A DNA stretch of 64,000 nt, from NCBI RefSeq assembly GCF_011045835.1, contig NZ_CP047349.1, forward strand, positions 3,596,001-3,660,000, written 5' to 3'. The stretch comes from Proteus terrae subsp. cibarius (GTDB taxonomy: Bacteria; Pseudomonadota; Gammaproteobacteria; Enterobacterales; Enterobacteriaceae). The translations under genes and the position numbers were made by a program. This document shows, piece after piece, positions 51,428 to 60,963 of this stretch. The notes below the pieces were generated by a model. It was not told the origin of the DNA. It did not search any database and worked only from the letters and a program-made list of their open reading frames with translations. Within the stretch, counting starts at the first letter, position 1. The number at the start of each line of letters is the position of its first letter.

Positions 51428-52447
51428 ATGTCAGAAGAGCAGCAACCCCAAACAGAAAATGAAAAAACTCAACTGACTCAGCCGCTCAAAAAAGGGCTGG
51501 AAAAAGGGCTCCATGGCGGAAAAAAAGCCATTGGTGTTGGGATTAAAATCAGTAATTTTATTACTAACATTCCTTTTATTGCACATCTAATTCGCACCGC
51601 CGAACGTTTTACTGACAGAATGGGAAATCAGTTTGGTGCCGCCATTACCTACTTTTCATTTTTATCATTAATCCCTGTATTAATGCTTTCCTTTGCTTGT
51701 GCGGGTTTCGTTTTAGCTTCAAACCCAGATTTACTCGCTAAATTAATTACAGGTGTTGCAAATAGCATTGATGACCCAACGCTTGCATCCACTGTTCAAC
51801 AGAGTATTGATACCGCAGTTCGCCAGCGTACAACTGTTGGTTTAACTGGTTTAGCGATTGCACTTTATTCTGGTGTCAATTGGGTGGGTAATTTACGCCA
51901 AGCAATTTTGGCGCAATCACGCCCCGTTTGGGAAAGAAATAAAGAAGAGCAAGAAAAAATCTATTTCCGCTATTTTCGTGACTTTTTAGCGCTAATTGGC
52001 TTACTTTTTGCGTTAATTGTCACTATTACACTAACTTCTGTGGCAGGTTCAGCCCAAAGAATGATTGTTCATACACTAGGGTTAGATGGTATTGAATGGC
52101 TAACACCAGCATGGACAACAATCGGCTTAACTATTTCCATTACCGCAAACTATTTACTCTTTTTATGGATTTTGTGGATCTTGCCTCGTCATCAGCCCAA
52201 ACGGATTTCACTTATTAAAGGTACTCTTATCGCTGCGATCGGTTTTGAAATTTTGAAATCGGTAATGACATGGATGCTACCAAGAATAGCCAGTTCACCT
52301 TCAGGCGCTGCATTTGGTTCAGTGATAGGTTTAATGGCTTTCTTCTACTTTTTTGCCCGATTAACGCTCTTTTGTGCCGCATGGATAGCCACTGATGGCC
52401 CAAATATGCGTAAAGAACAGCTGGCTGAAACGCAATCAACATCTTAA
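51428..52447 (+). CDS. yhjD: Inner membrane protein YhjD (BrkB/YihY family)
   Basis: A 339-residue protein, close to the 337 of E. coli YhjD. After a hydrophilic N-terminal tail (1-45), six hydrophobic segments follow, with the family block RMGNQFGAAITYFSFLSLIP and SGAAFGSVIGLMAFFYFFAR. Proposed roles include solute or lipid transport, but none is settled. The PVIAHLIRxxERF-type start matches YhjD rather than YihY. Confidence 0.92.
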   Translation: MSEEQQPQTENEKTQLTQPLKKGLEKGLHGGKKAIGVGIKISNFITNIPFIAHLIRTAERFTDRMGNQFGAAITYFSFLSLIPVLMLSFACAGFVLASNPDLLAKLITGVANSIDDPTLASTVQQSIDTAVRQRTTVGLTGLAIALYSGVNWVGNLRQAILAQSRPVWERNKEEQEKIYFRYFRDFLALIGLLFALIVTITLTSVAGSAQRMIVHTLGLDGIEWLTPAWTTIGLTISITANYLLFLWILWILPRHQPKRISLIKGTLIAAIGFEILKSVMTWMLPRIASSPSGAAFGSVIGLMAFFYFFARLTLFCAAWIATDGPNMRKEQLAETQSTS

Positions 52448-52516
52448 CTTTATGATAAAACTATATGGTTAATTCCCTGCATTAACCACCTATAAATAAC
52501 GTAATAAGGAAAAACA

Positions 52517-52726
52517 ATGCCATACGTTAATATTAAAATTACACGCGAAGGTGCAACCGCTGAGCAAAAAGAGCAACTTATTGTGGGAGCAACACAACTT
52601 TTGGTTGATGTATTAGGTAAAAACCCAGCGACTACCGTTGTAGTAATTGATGAAGTTGAAACAGACAACTGGGGAATAGGCGGTAAAACAGTAACAGAAT
52701 TACGAGCAGCAACAAAAAATAAATAA
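52517..52726 (+). CDS. 4-oxalocrotonate tautomerase family protein
   Basis: A 69-residue protein. Removal of the initiator Met would expose the catalytic Pro (MPYVNIKITREG). The family helix AEQKEQLIVGATQLLVDVL and the NWGIGGK segment follow. Such enzymes tautomerise 2-hydroxydienoates or dehalogenate; the substrate is unknown here. It lies between yhjD and the serine hydrolase gene on the same strand. Confidence 0.9.
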   Translation: MPYVNIKITREGATAEQKEQLIVGATQLLVDVLGKNPATTVVVIDEVETDNWGIGGKTVTELRAATKNK

Positions 52727-52746
52727 TGAATTTCTGCAATATAAAT

Positions 52747-52772
52747 AAAGGGTGCCAAGTACACCCTTTTTG
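52747..52772 (+). terminator. Terminator after the tautomerase gene
   Basis: AAAGGGTG and CACCCTTT form an 8-bp stem with a 7-base loop followed by TTTG. Confidence 0.85.
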
Positions 52773-52806
52773 CTGATTTATTTTCCTGACAGATAAGGAA
52801 GTAACT

Positions 52807-53817
52807 ATGGTTCAATCAATAACTGATGCTTTTCATGCCTTACCTTCAGCAAGTGCTATCTATATTACAGGCGCAGGCATCCAATACCCTTTTGGTATGG
52901 CACACGGATTTGCCGACGAAAGTACCCAGAAAAAATTAACTGTAGATACGCCTTTTCGAATCGCTAGTAATACAAAAACCTTTCTCGCTGCCGCTTTTTT
53001 ACGTTTATGGGAACAAAATGCTCTGTCTCTTGATGATGACATAACGAAGTATTTAAGTGCTAATTATCAACAGACATTATTAGAGCTAGGCTATGATCTT
53101 AAGACCATTACACTACGCCATTTATTAAGCCATAGCAGTGGTTTATTCGATCATGCAAATGAAGCTTATCTTGAAGATGTAATTAAAGATCCCTCTCATA
53201 AATGGACACGAGAAGAGCAAATTACACGCTATACTCAACAAGTTTTTCCCATTATCCCTGCGGGGAAACGCTTCATTTATTCAGATACAGGATATATTTT
53301 GCTAGGTGATATTCTTTCTCAGTTTATGAGAAAAGATATGGCTACTGCCGTTCGTGAACTATTGCATTTTCAAGGCTTAGATTTGCCACAAACGTGGTGG
53401 GAAGGTTTAGAACCACAACCCAAGCATCCCAAAGCGCGTGCCAGACAATTTATAGGCGAACATGAAGGAACTCATATTGATGCTTCAATGGATGCTTTTG
53501 GTGGTGGCGGACTTGTGATGACAACCCTTGAATTAGCTAAATTTACAGCTGATCTCTTCGAAGATAGAGTTTACTTGCATCCATCAACCTTAAAAGAGAT
53601 GAAATGGCAAGGCTCACACTCTGGGGCTGCAAATTATCGTTTAGGTTTAATGGCTGAAGAAACTAGTCTAGGTACGCTTTACTATCACCTTGGTTACTGG
53701 GGCTCAGCAGCGTATTACTTACCTGAAAAACAGATTGCTATTGCAGGTTTTACAACCCAACGAAATAACCGTGACGATTTGATAGCTATTATTAAAGAAG
53801 CTTTTAAACGTCTTTAA
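52807..53817 (+). CDS. Beta-lactamase-family serine hydrolase (class C/EstB-like)
   Basis: A 336-residue protein with the penicillin-binding/beta-lactamase fold. The SxxK motif is in FRIASNTKTF (near 50-59). YSDTGY (near 158-163) takes the place of the YxN motif, with Asp rather than Asn. There is no signal peptide, so it is probably a cytoplasmic esterase or amidase rather than a resistance enzyme. The substrate is unknown. Confidence 0.85.
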   Translation: MVQSITDAFHALPSASAIYITGAGIQYPFGMAHGFADESTQKKLTVDTPFRIASNTKTFLAAAFLRLWEQNALSLDDDITKYLSANYQQTLLELGYDLKTITLRHLLSHSSGLFDHANEAYLEDVIKDPSHKWTREEQITRYTQQVFPIIPAGKRFIYSDTGYILLGDILSQFMRKDMATAVRELLHFQGLDLPQTWWEGLEPQPKHPKARARQFIGEHEGTHIDASMDAFGGGGLVMTTLELAKFTADLFEDRVYLHPSTLKEMKWQGSHSGAANYRLGLMAEETSLGTLYYHLGYWGSAAYYLPEKQIAIAGFTTQRNNRDDLIAIIKEAFKRL

Positions 53818-53828
53818 GATCAAACAAA

Positions 53829-53886
53829 TAAAAAGCCAAAAATTGGGGTCACTTCAAATATAGAAATAACACTTTTGGCTTTTTGT
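53829..53886. terminator. Bidirectional terminator between the serine hydrolase gene and yhjJ
   Basis: AAAAAGCCAAAA and TTTTGGCTTTTT are perfect complements about 31 bases apart, with flanking A and T tracts. The large loop makes it weaker than a classical terminator. Confidence 0.65.
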
Positions 53887-53974
53887 TTGCTTTGTGGCTG
53901 ATATATTTTCAATATCAGCCTATCTTTGCTCTATTACGATTTCTTCGTTGGTGTTGTTTCTACCGCTGGAGTTG

Positions 53975-55465
53975 TTACCGCTGGGTTTCAACTGCTTTAC
54001 TGGGTGTAGTCGTTGTGACAGGAACAGATGTATTTGCCGTTTCTGGATGAACTTGCTTTTCAAATTGAATGCGCAATTCACCTAGATTTACAGTTGGCGT
54101 TTCACCACTTTGCGTTAGCACAAATGCAATATCTTCAGATAAAACTCTTGAAAGTTCCTGATTTAACGTCTCTTTTGTTAAGCCCGCTAAAAATGCTTGG
54201 CGTAGGCGCTGATATTGTTCAGGTGGAATATCAATAATATTGCTTTGTTGCGATAACAGACGCTGATTAATTAAAATAGCCGTACTGGTTTTTGCATAAC
54301 GCGCAAATAATTGAGTTAATTGAAGTTGTTTCTCTTGTTGCAACTCTTGGTACAACTCATCGCTGATACCTTGGTTACGCAAGCGACCCAATTCTTCTCC
54401 TACCCATGATGCTAATGCAGGAATGTGTGCTGTAGCAGTATCAAGATTTAAAGAACAACTTGCACGCTGATATTGTACTCGGCAATCAATGTTAATTTGA
54501 GTGCTGTCATTTTCTTTACGTTGTTCAAGGCTACGACCTAAATGTACGAAAATCACTTCACGAGCTAAATCACTTAACCAATATTTATTTAACGTATCAG
54601 AATCTTTTACTGGCGACCAATTTAAATCCCAAATTAAAGCAATTTGGTCTTTTGCACGCATAGGCTCTTGTACATATAACGTTTCAGGTTTCATATCAGC
54701 AAGAACAGGGACTGGAACTGGCGTTACACGCTTTCCTGATAGAGATGAAAAAGCCTGATTAATACTTTCAGTTAATACTCGATTATCAACATTACCTGCA
54801 ACATAAAGCGTCATCATATCTGGGGTGTACCAACGCTGTTGGTAATCCGACAACTCTTTAGTATTTACTGATTGATTAACGGGTTTGCCCGGATTGTGGC
54901 CTTTTAAATTAGAGCCTTCAAGACGTGAGCGCCAGATAGGAGCTTCAATATTAACAGGAAATGTTGCAATCGGAAGTGGTGATTGAACTGCGTTACGAAC
55001 CGCATTTTCTGTGTATTGTGCAGGTTTAGCAATACCTGCTAATAATGCAAAAGCATCCTTTAACAACTCAGGCTGGTTGTTCGGTAAACTTAGATTATAA
55101 ACAGTAAAATCATATGAAACGATCATTGGAGGTAACGGATAGTCAGGATCTAGCGCATTTTTCCATAGATTATCGCGTTTCTCTGGCGTTAAACCTGTAT
55201 TTTCCAAAACATTGAGTTTGGACACTAAGGATGAAAAACCCGTTTCACTGCTTTTTTCTGATAAAGACCCCGTATTAACTAATAAACGGATCTGTATTCT
55301 ATCATTTGGGCGTTGCGGTGTTTGTAATATTTGCCACTGAAAGCCATTTGCTAGTCGCCCTTCTTGCCAAGCCGGATCAGGCTGTAAAGCCTCTGCTTGA
55401 ACTTGGCAAACAACAGCGCCGAACATAACGCTTCCCAATAAAATTCGTGTCATTACACCCTGCAT
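53975..55465 (-). CDS. yhjJ: YhjJ, secreted M16-like (catalytically degenerate) peptidase homologue
   Basis: 496 residues from the ATG at 55465 (MQGVMTRILLGSVMFGAVVC); an 18-codon upstream extension is unlikely. The signal peptide spans 1-24. The M16-type domain starts at LQPDPAWQEGRLANGFQWQI, but the zinc motif HxxEH is absent, as I recall for E. coli YhjJ. The tail reads TTTPSKAVETQR then stops. One extra C at 53983-53985 would extend the frame to TPAVTTPAVETTPTKKS, ending at 53934, so a frameshift or base error is likely. Confidence 0.9.
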   Translation of the reverse strand: MQGVMTRILLGSVMFGAVVCQVQAEALQPDPAWQEGRLANGFQWQILQTPQRPNDRIQIRLLVNTGSLSEKSSETGFSSLVSKLNVLENTGLTPEKRDNLWKNALDPDYPLPPMIVSYDFTVYNLSLPNNQPELLKDAFALLAGIAKPAQYTENAVRNAVQSPLPIATFPVNIEAPIWRSRLEGSNLKGHNPGKPVNQSVNTKELSDYQQRWYTPDMMTLYVAGNVDNRVLTESINQAFSSLSGKRVTPVPVPVLADMKPETLYVQEPMRAKDQIALIWDLNWSPVKDSDTLNKYWLSDLAREVIFVHLGRSLEQRKENDSTQINIDCRVQYQRASCSLNLDTATAHIPALASWVGEELGRLRNQGISDELYQELQQEKQLQLTQLFARYAKTSTAILINQRLLSQQSNIIDIPPEQYQRLRQAFLAGLTKETLNQELSRVLSEDIAFVLTQSGETPTVNLGELRIQFEKQVHPETANTSVPVTTTTPSKAVETQR

Positions 55466-55639
55466 GTGAACCTCTGTTGTATTAATCCTTGGTATTAAAC
55501 CACTTATGAGGTTTAACAATAAGTGCCAAAAGACATGTTAGATGTTGGATGTCTATTTTTTGTTTTATCATTCTTTATCACCACAAAAACATGAAATGAA
55601 ATCACTATAGTGATTAGACTCATTATGGCGTAAGAAGGT

Positions 55640-56353
55640 TCAGACCTTCGGCAATTTTTGATCAGATTTTTGATGATTATATCCTTTAACCAGCAAACCA
55701 ATCTCATCATCACAATGTGATTTTGGGCAAGATAACGCTGAAACTTGGCTATCTTTATTAAGGGTGACGGCGATTTGGCGTAAAGGTTTTACAACAATAC
55801 GATTAATACACCAACTAATAGCAACCGTCAGAATAAGCCCCATCAACAGATATGTTGTTAGCATCAATGCGACAGTATTACTGGCAAAACGATAAAAACG
55901 GTTTGTGTCAGCCTGTAAAATGAGATGACCACTATAGGATTTATCATCTGTTGAAGTAATACCTAATGGTTGTAAAGGAACAACAGCTTCAACGGGAATA
56001 CCAAAAAGCCAACTTGAAAATTCAGAGACTTCTTTTTTGGGTGCAAAATCTAAATTCATTACTTGCACATTCTCGGGTTGCATGACAATCGCTTTACCCA
56101 AAATCCCCGTCGCTTTTAGTGCAACTATCTGTTGTTTAGCATCGTTCAAATCTGACCGTAACAATGCATCAGCGAGTGGTTGCTGGATACTTACACCGGC
56201 ATTAAAAAGCTGATTTTGATAATCTTCACGGCGTTGATCTATCAAATAAACAAGTTGAATACTGATAAAAATAGCAATAGTCACCAACGTAACGCCCGCA
56301 ACAGCGGCCATCTGTTTTATTGTTAATGAATGTTTAAGATGAGGTTTCATCAT
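55640..56353 (-). pseudogene. Truncated HmsP/YhjK (PdeK)-type protein, sensor and HAMP only
   Basis: 237 residues from the ATG at 56353 (GGAA six bases upstream). It has TM1 (about 15-37), a periplasmic sensor (38-165, with QPLADALLRSDLNDAKQQIV), TM2 (about 167-190) and a HAMP segment (NRIVVKPLRQIAVTLN). It then stops soon after DEIGLLVKGYNHQ, where the full family continues into GGDEF and EAL domains. Those domains are not found downstream; yhjJ follows within 175 bp. It is a c-di-GMP protein that has lost its catalytic half: a remnant, or a reused membrane sensor. Confidence 0.75.
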
Positions 56354-56365
56354 TGCTATTTCCAA

Positions 56366-56814
56366 TATACATGTCTGATCAGAGTGATTATACTGTATTT
56401 TTATGATTATGTATCACTCTCAATAAAGAAAACAACGTTATAAAAAGCGTCCATCCATTAAAATGAAAGTAAATAAATATATAATTATTATTATTTGAGT
56501 ATAGCTATAAGATAAAAATAGTAAAATAAAAATAAAATATTACTCTCTCTTTGTTATTTACAACAAATCTACTTTATATTAATGAAAAGATACAATTCAC
56601 TAAAAAACACCAGAGCATATAAAATTAAACACTATTAAATCCTTAACCCCAAGTTAAAACACAATGCTAAGCGTTGTATATTTCTTAATGGAAAATATTA
56701 TTTTTCATTAATATCATTGAAGTGTATATTTTAAAAAATTCACATAAATATAATATTTGATATCTATAAAATCATTATTAGATTATTTAGTTAAGATTAA
56801 TTAAATATTATTAA
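56366..56814. other. Region where E. coli carries the bcs cellulose genes
   Basis: About 450 very AT-rich bases with no supported gene. In E. coli the bcs operon lies between yhjK and dppF. No trace of it is visible here. Confidence 0.55.
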
Positions 56815-56858
56815 TGAAAAAAATAAGAACAATATAAATCAATATATTGTTCTTATTT
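56815..56858 (-). terminator. Terminator after dppF
   Basis: AAATAAGAACAATATA and TATATTGTTCTTATTT form a 16-bp perfect stem with a 6-base loop; on the minus strand it is followed by TTTTTTC. Confidence 0.88.
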
Positions 56859-56874
56859 AATGAGATGCGTTTAT

Positions 56875-57876
56875 TTAAACTATTGCGTTATCTTGCTCCA
56901 CAGCAAAACAAGCAATAAGCTGACCGTTATACTCTTTTAATGTTGGCTGTAATTGACTACATGGTCCAAATGCACGACGACAACGAGCGGCGAAAGCACA
57001 ACCCGGTGGCGGATTTAATGGGCTTGGCAATTCTCCCGTTAATTTAATACGCTCTCGCCTTAATTCAGGTGTCAATCTCGGTGTTGCTGATAATAATGCC
57101 TGCGTATAAGGATGTTGTGGATTTTCAAAAATTTGCGCTTTTGTTCCTTTTTCTACACAACGCCCTAAGTACATTACAATAACTTCATCTGCAATATGCT
57201 CGACAACCGAAAGATCATGGGAAATAAACACATAAGAGAGCCCCATATCTTGTTGCAGATCCATCATTAAATTCAGCACTTGAGCACGAACAGATACATC
57301 CAGTGCAGAAACAGGTTCATCTGCTACTACAATATCTGGATCAAGCATCAAACCACGCGCAATAGCAATCCGCTGACGTTGACCACCAGAAAACATATGT
57401 GGGTATCTGCTATAGTGTTCTGTTTTTAATCCAACTTTAGCCATCATTGATAATACTTTTTCTTTACGCTCAGAGGCATTCAGTGTTGTATTAATTAATA
57501 AAGGCTCTTCTAAAATTTGCCCCACTTTTTTACGCGGGTTCAATGATCCATAAGGATTTTGAAACACAATTTGGATCTTCTGGCGACGTAACTTCTCAGC
57601 CGATTTATCTTTAATTAACAGATTTTGACCACGATAAGAAAGCTCTCCAGAAGTAGGGATCTCAATCATTGTTAATAATCGGCCTAATGTGGATTTGCCA
57701 CATCCCGATTCACCAACAACGGCTAAGGTTTTACCGCGCTCTAATTCAAAAGAGACACCATCAAGGGCTTTAACTGTTCTCTCTTTTGAAAAAAGCCCAC
57801 CTTTTACGCTGTAATATTTCGCCAAATTAACCGCTTTTAACAAGGGAGTTGATACAGTTGGATTAACTTCAGCCAT
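56875..57876 (-). CDS. dppF: Dipeptide ABC transporter ATP-binding protein DppF
   Basis: 333 residues from the ATG at 57876, chosen because GGGAG lies about eight bases upstream; an ATG six codons earlier has no such site. ABC ATPase motifs are GESGCGKST (Walker A), [15 protein letters not shown] (signature) and [13 protein letters not shown] (Walker B). The C-terminal [14 protein letters not shown] oligopeptide-transporter extension, often with an Fe-S cluster, is present. It overlaps the end of dppD by 8 bp and is last in dppABCDF. Confidence 0.94.
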   Translation of the reverse strand: MAEVNPTVSTPLLKAVNLAKYYSVKGGLFSKERTVKALDGVSFELERGKTLAVVGESGCGKSTLGRLLTMIEIPTSGELSYRGQNLLIKDKSAEKLRRQKIQIVFQNPYGSLNPRKKVGQILEEPLLINTTLNASERKEKVLSMMAKVGLKTEHYSRYPHMFSGGQRQRIAIARGLMLDPDIVVADEPVSALDVSVRAQVLNLMMDLQQDMGLSYVFISHDLSVVEHIADEVIVMYLGRCVEKGTKAQIFENPQHPYTQALLSATPRLTPELRRERIKLTGELPSPLNPPPGCAFAARCRRAFGPCSQLQPTLKEYNGQLIACFAVEQDNAIV

Positions 57877-58852
57877 GGGTAGGTCTCCCTGCATTATCTA
57901 ACGGTGTATGACATTTCACACGGTGCATTCCTAATTCTTTTAATTCAGGCTCAGCCTTATAGCATTCATCATGAGCATATGGGCAACGTGGATTGAGTAA
58001 ACAGCCTGTTGGTCTATCATAACGTCCCGGTACAACGCCCGGTAGTGATGCTAATCGCGCTTTATTGCTCGCAAATTCAGGAAGTGCTCTTAATAATGCT
58101 TGAGTGTAAGGATGGCGAGGAGCTTTAAAAATTTCTGATGCTTTTCCAGATTCCACTACTTGCCCCGCGTACATCACAATAATAGTGTCTGCAGCTTCTG
58201 CTACTAATGCGAGATCATGAGTGATCAACACTAGTGCCATATTTTCTTGTTTTTGTAAGTCGAGCAAAAGCTCTATGATTTGTGCCTGAATAGTGACATC
58301 CAGCGCAGTGGTTGGTTCATCAGCAATCAATAATTTAGGGCGACAAGCGATCGCCATTGCGATCATAACACGCTGACTCATTCCCCCTGAAAGCTGGTGT
58401 GGATAAACATCTAAGCGAGAAGCTGGATCAGGAATTCCAACTAGCGTTAAAAGGTCGATAGCACGTTGTTTGCGTGTTTTACGACTTCCCCCCTGATGAA
58501 CTTTTAACGCTTCCATAATTTGATAGCCAACCGTAAAGCAAGGATTCAAGCTTGTCATTGGATCTTGGAAAATCATCGCAACATCGGCACCGACCAAATT
58601 ACGTCGCTCTGATTCAGAGATCTTCATAAGATCTCTACCATCAAAATAGAGCTCTTGTGCGCTCACTCGCCCCGGAAAATCAATAAGCCCCATAATCGCC
58701 AACGAGCTAACAGATTTACCCGAACCTGATTCCCCGACAATACCGACTACTTGCCCTTCTTCAACCTGATAACTAATTCGGTCTACCGCTTTAAACGGAG
58801 TATCTTCATCACCAAAGTGAACAGATAGTTGATTAATATTTAGTAGTGCCAT
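57869..58852 (-). CDS. dppD: Dipeptide ABC transporter ATP-binding protein DppD
   Basis: 327 residues, the exact E. coli length. Walker [10 protein letters not shown], signature [15 protein letters not shown] and Walker [14 protein letters not shown] are present, along with the C-terminal [14 protein letters not shown] cysteine extension. With DppF it powers import of dipeptides and haem through DppB-DppC. It begins 12 bp after dppC. Confidence 0.95.
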   Translation of the reverse strand: MALLNINQLSVHFGDEDTPFKAVDRISYQVEEGQVVGIVGESGSGKSVSSLAIMGLIDFPGRVSAQELYFDGRDLMKISESERRNLVGADVAMIFQDPMTSLNPCFTVGYQIMEALKVHQGGSRKTRKQRAIDLLTLVGIPDPASRLDVYPHQLSGGMSQRVMIAMAIACRPKLLIADEPTTALDVTIQAQIIELLLDLQKQENMALVLITHDLALVAEAADTIIVMYAGQVVESGKASEIFKAPRHPYTQALLRALPEFASNKARLASLPGVVPGRYDRPTGCLLNPRCPYAHDECYKAEPELKELGMHRVKCHTPLDNAGRPTHG

Positions 58853-58864
58853 GTTCTTACTCCG

Positions 58865-59767
58865 TTACTGCTTTAATTTCGGATCAAGCGCATCTCGTAA
58901 ACCATCACCCATTAAGTTAAAGGCTAATACGGTAAACAAAATCGCTAGACCAGGAAACGTCACAACCCACCATGCACTTTGTGTAAACTGCAACACATCA
59001 GATAACATGGTCCCCCATTCAGGTGTTGGTGGTTGTGCGCCCATGCCTAAAAAGCCCAATGCCGCCATATCTAAGATTGCATTAGAAAAACCTAAAGAGG
59101 CTTGAACAATTAAAGGCGCAAGGCAGTTAGGTAAGATATTGATAAACATCTGACGCATTGAACCCGCACCCGCAACACGAGAGGCAATCACATAATCGCG
59201 GTTAACTTCAATTAAAACAGCGGCACGAGTCAGTCGAACATAGTGCGGTAAGGCAACAAAAGTTAATGCGATAGAAGCATTAACAATAGAGGGACCAAAA
59301 ATGGCGACCAATACTAGTGCCAATAATAAACTAGGTAGTGCCAGCATGATATCAACAACACGCATTATGCCGATATCCACAAGACCACCAAAATAACCTG
59401 CTGCTAACCCTAGAATAATTCCTAAAATAAGTGACAGTACGACAACAATACAGCCCACCAATAATGAAAGGCGAGCACCAAACATTAGGCGCGAAAGAAT
59501 ATCGCGGCCAACATCATCTGTACCTAAAATAAATTGCCAGCTTCCGCCTTCTTGCCAAACAGGAGGTGCCAATAAGAAATCACGAAATTGCTCATTAGGG
59601 GCATGAGGTGCAAGAAAACCTGCAAGTGATGCAATAAGCAACATAATTACAATATAGATTAACCCAACAACGGCACCTTTATTTTGTTTAAAATAATGCC
59701 AGAATTCTTGGAAGGGCGTCATGGGAGCCGGTGCACTGATGACCGGTGTTACTTTATTTTCAGTCAT
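58865..59767 (-). CDS. dppC: Dipeptide ABC transporter permease DppC
   Basis: 300 residues, the exact E. coli length. An N-terminal TM (about 33-53) precedes the permease core, whose EAA-type motif lies in VIASRVAGAGSMRQMFINILPN split across the loop contacting the ATPases. Six TM segments are seen in all. It forms the channel with DppB and lies 11 bp after dppB. Confidence 0.95.
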   Translation of the reverse strand: MTENKVTPVISAPAPMTPFQEFWHYFKQNKGAVVGLIYIVIMLLIASLAGFLAPHAPNEQFRDFLLAPPVWQEGGSWQFILGTDDVGRDILSRLMFGARLSLLVGCIVVVLSLILGIILGLAAGYFGGLVDIGIMRVVDIMLALPSLLLALVLVAIFGPSIVNASIALTFVALPHYVRLTRAAVLIEVNRDYVIASRVAGAGSMRQMFINILPNCLAPLIVQASLGFSNAILDMAALGFLGMGAQPPTPEWGTMLSDVLQFTQSAWWVVTFPGLAILFTVLAFNLMGDGLRDALDPKLKQ

Positions 59768-59778
59768 TTATGCATTCC

Positions 59779-60798
59779 TTATTTTTTATGGCGAATACGA
59801 GGATTCACAATGCCATAAAGAACATCAACCAACAGATTGACGAAGATAATCATCGTTGCAATTAAAAGCACACCACCTTGAACAACGGGGTAGTCACGTC
59901 GCTGTAAAGCATCAATCAACCAGCGTCCTAATCCCGGCCATGAGAAAATGGTTTCTGTTAAGATTGCACCTGCCAGCATTGTCCCGACTTGTAGCCCAAT
60001 AACTGTGACAACAGGCAACATCGCATTACGTAATGCATGGATAAGAATGACTCGAGCACGGCTTAAGCCTTTTGCTCTTGCAGTACGAATATAATCTTCG
60101 CCTAATACTTCAAGCATCGAAGAGCGTGTCATACGCACGATAACAGCTAAAGGAATAGTTCCTAATACAATGGCAGGTAAAATGATGTGATGGACAGCAT
60201 CTAAGAAATCCCCTTCTTCACCCCAAATAAAGGTATCAATCAGCATAAATCCAGTGAGTGGATTACTGTCATCTAAAAAGACGCTATCAGCAAGGCGCCC
60301 AGAGACAGGTGTAAGGTCTAATTTCACAGACACCAGCATGATTAACATGATCCCCCACCAGAAGATTGGCATAGAATAACCTGCTAATGACACACTAATC
60401 GCAGTATGATCAAAGATAGAGCCACGTTTCACCGCAGCTAAAACGCCCACAGGAATACCAACTGAAACCGCAAAAATCATGGCGCACACGCCAAGTTCTA
60501 AAGTGGCTTTAAAGCGAGGTAAAAATTCATCCCATACAGGAATGCGACTTTTTAATGAGATACCCAAATCACCATGGAAAATGCCATTTAGGTAATTGAT
60601 ATATTGTTGCCATAAAGGCTTATCCAGCCCCAATTCTGCCATTAAATAAGCATGGCGCTCTGGAGAAAGGCCACGTTCACCCGCCATAATCATTACCGGA
60701 TCACCGGGAATAAGATGGACAAAAATAAACGTCAGTAATGTAATTCCGATAAACGTAGGGATCACAAGTCCCAAACGTTGAAGGATAAATTGCAGCAT
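59779..60798 (-). CDS. dppB: Dipeptide ABC transporter permease DppB
   Basis: 339 residues, the exact E. coli length. It starts MLQFILQRLGLVIPTFIGIT with FVHLIPGDPV, typical of the family, and the EAA loop is in DYIRTARAKGLSRARVILIH. Six TM segments. It is separated from dppA by 165 bp containing hairpins at 60849-60863 and 60905-60929, which probably set the higher expression of the binding protein. Confidence 0.95.
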   Translation of the reverse strand: MLQFILQRLGLVIPTFIGITLLTFIFVHLIPGDPVMIMAGERGLSPERHAYLMAELGLDKPLWQQYINYLNGIFHGDLGISLKSRIPVWDEFLPRFKATLELGVCAMIFAVSVGIPVGVLAAVKRGSIFDHTAISVSLAGYSMPIFWWGIMLIMLVSVKLDLTPVSGRLADSVFLDDSNPLTGFMLIDTFIWGEEGDFLDAVHHIILPAIVLGTIPLAVIVRMTRSSMLEVLGEDYIRTARAKGLSRARVILIHALRNAMLPVVTVIGLQVGTMLAGAILTETIFSWPGLGRWLIDALQRRDYPVVQGGVLLIATMIIFVNLLVDVLYGIVNPRIRHKK

Positions 60799-60848
60799 AT
60801 CCTAATTCTCTTTTCAAACATCAGCTAAAAGATAGCGCTGATAAATCA

Positions 60849-60863
60849 GGGGAAAGTCCCCTG
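60849..60863 (-). promoter_or_regulatory. GC-rich hairpin in the dppA-dppB gap
   Basis: AGGGGA and TCCCCT form a 6-bp stem with a 3-base loop, flanked by GCGC repeats on both sides. With the hairpin at 60905-60929 it may lower read-through from dppA into dppBCDF. Confidence 0.45.
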
Positions 60864-60904
60864 CGCCCACAGTGTACTGAATGTATTCGTTATTATTGAA
60901 TAGT

Positions 60905-60929
60905 GGTGCCTTTCATAAAGAAAGACACC
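60905..60929 (-). promoter_or_regulatory. mRNA-stabilising or attenuating hairpin after dppA
   Basis: On the minus strand GGTGTCTTTC pairs with GAAAGGCACC (one G-U pair) around a 5-base loop, 35 bases after the dppA stop. It is placed to protect dppA mRNA from 3' decay and favour the binding protein over the rest of the operon. Confidence 0.5.
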
Positions 60930-60963
60930 ATATTTAAAGCAATCCAACGATTAGGTATTGCTA

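Noticed and set aside
52807..53817. A beta-lactamase resistance gene
   Set aside because: There is no signal peptide and the YxN motif has Asp; it reads as a general serine hydrolase.
55513..55713. 66-codon ORF after the truncated HmsP-type gene
   Set aside because: It overlaps the gene end in another frame and has no GGDEF or EAL resemblance, so it is not the missing half.
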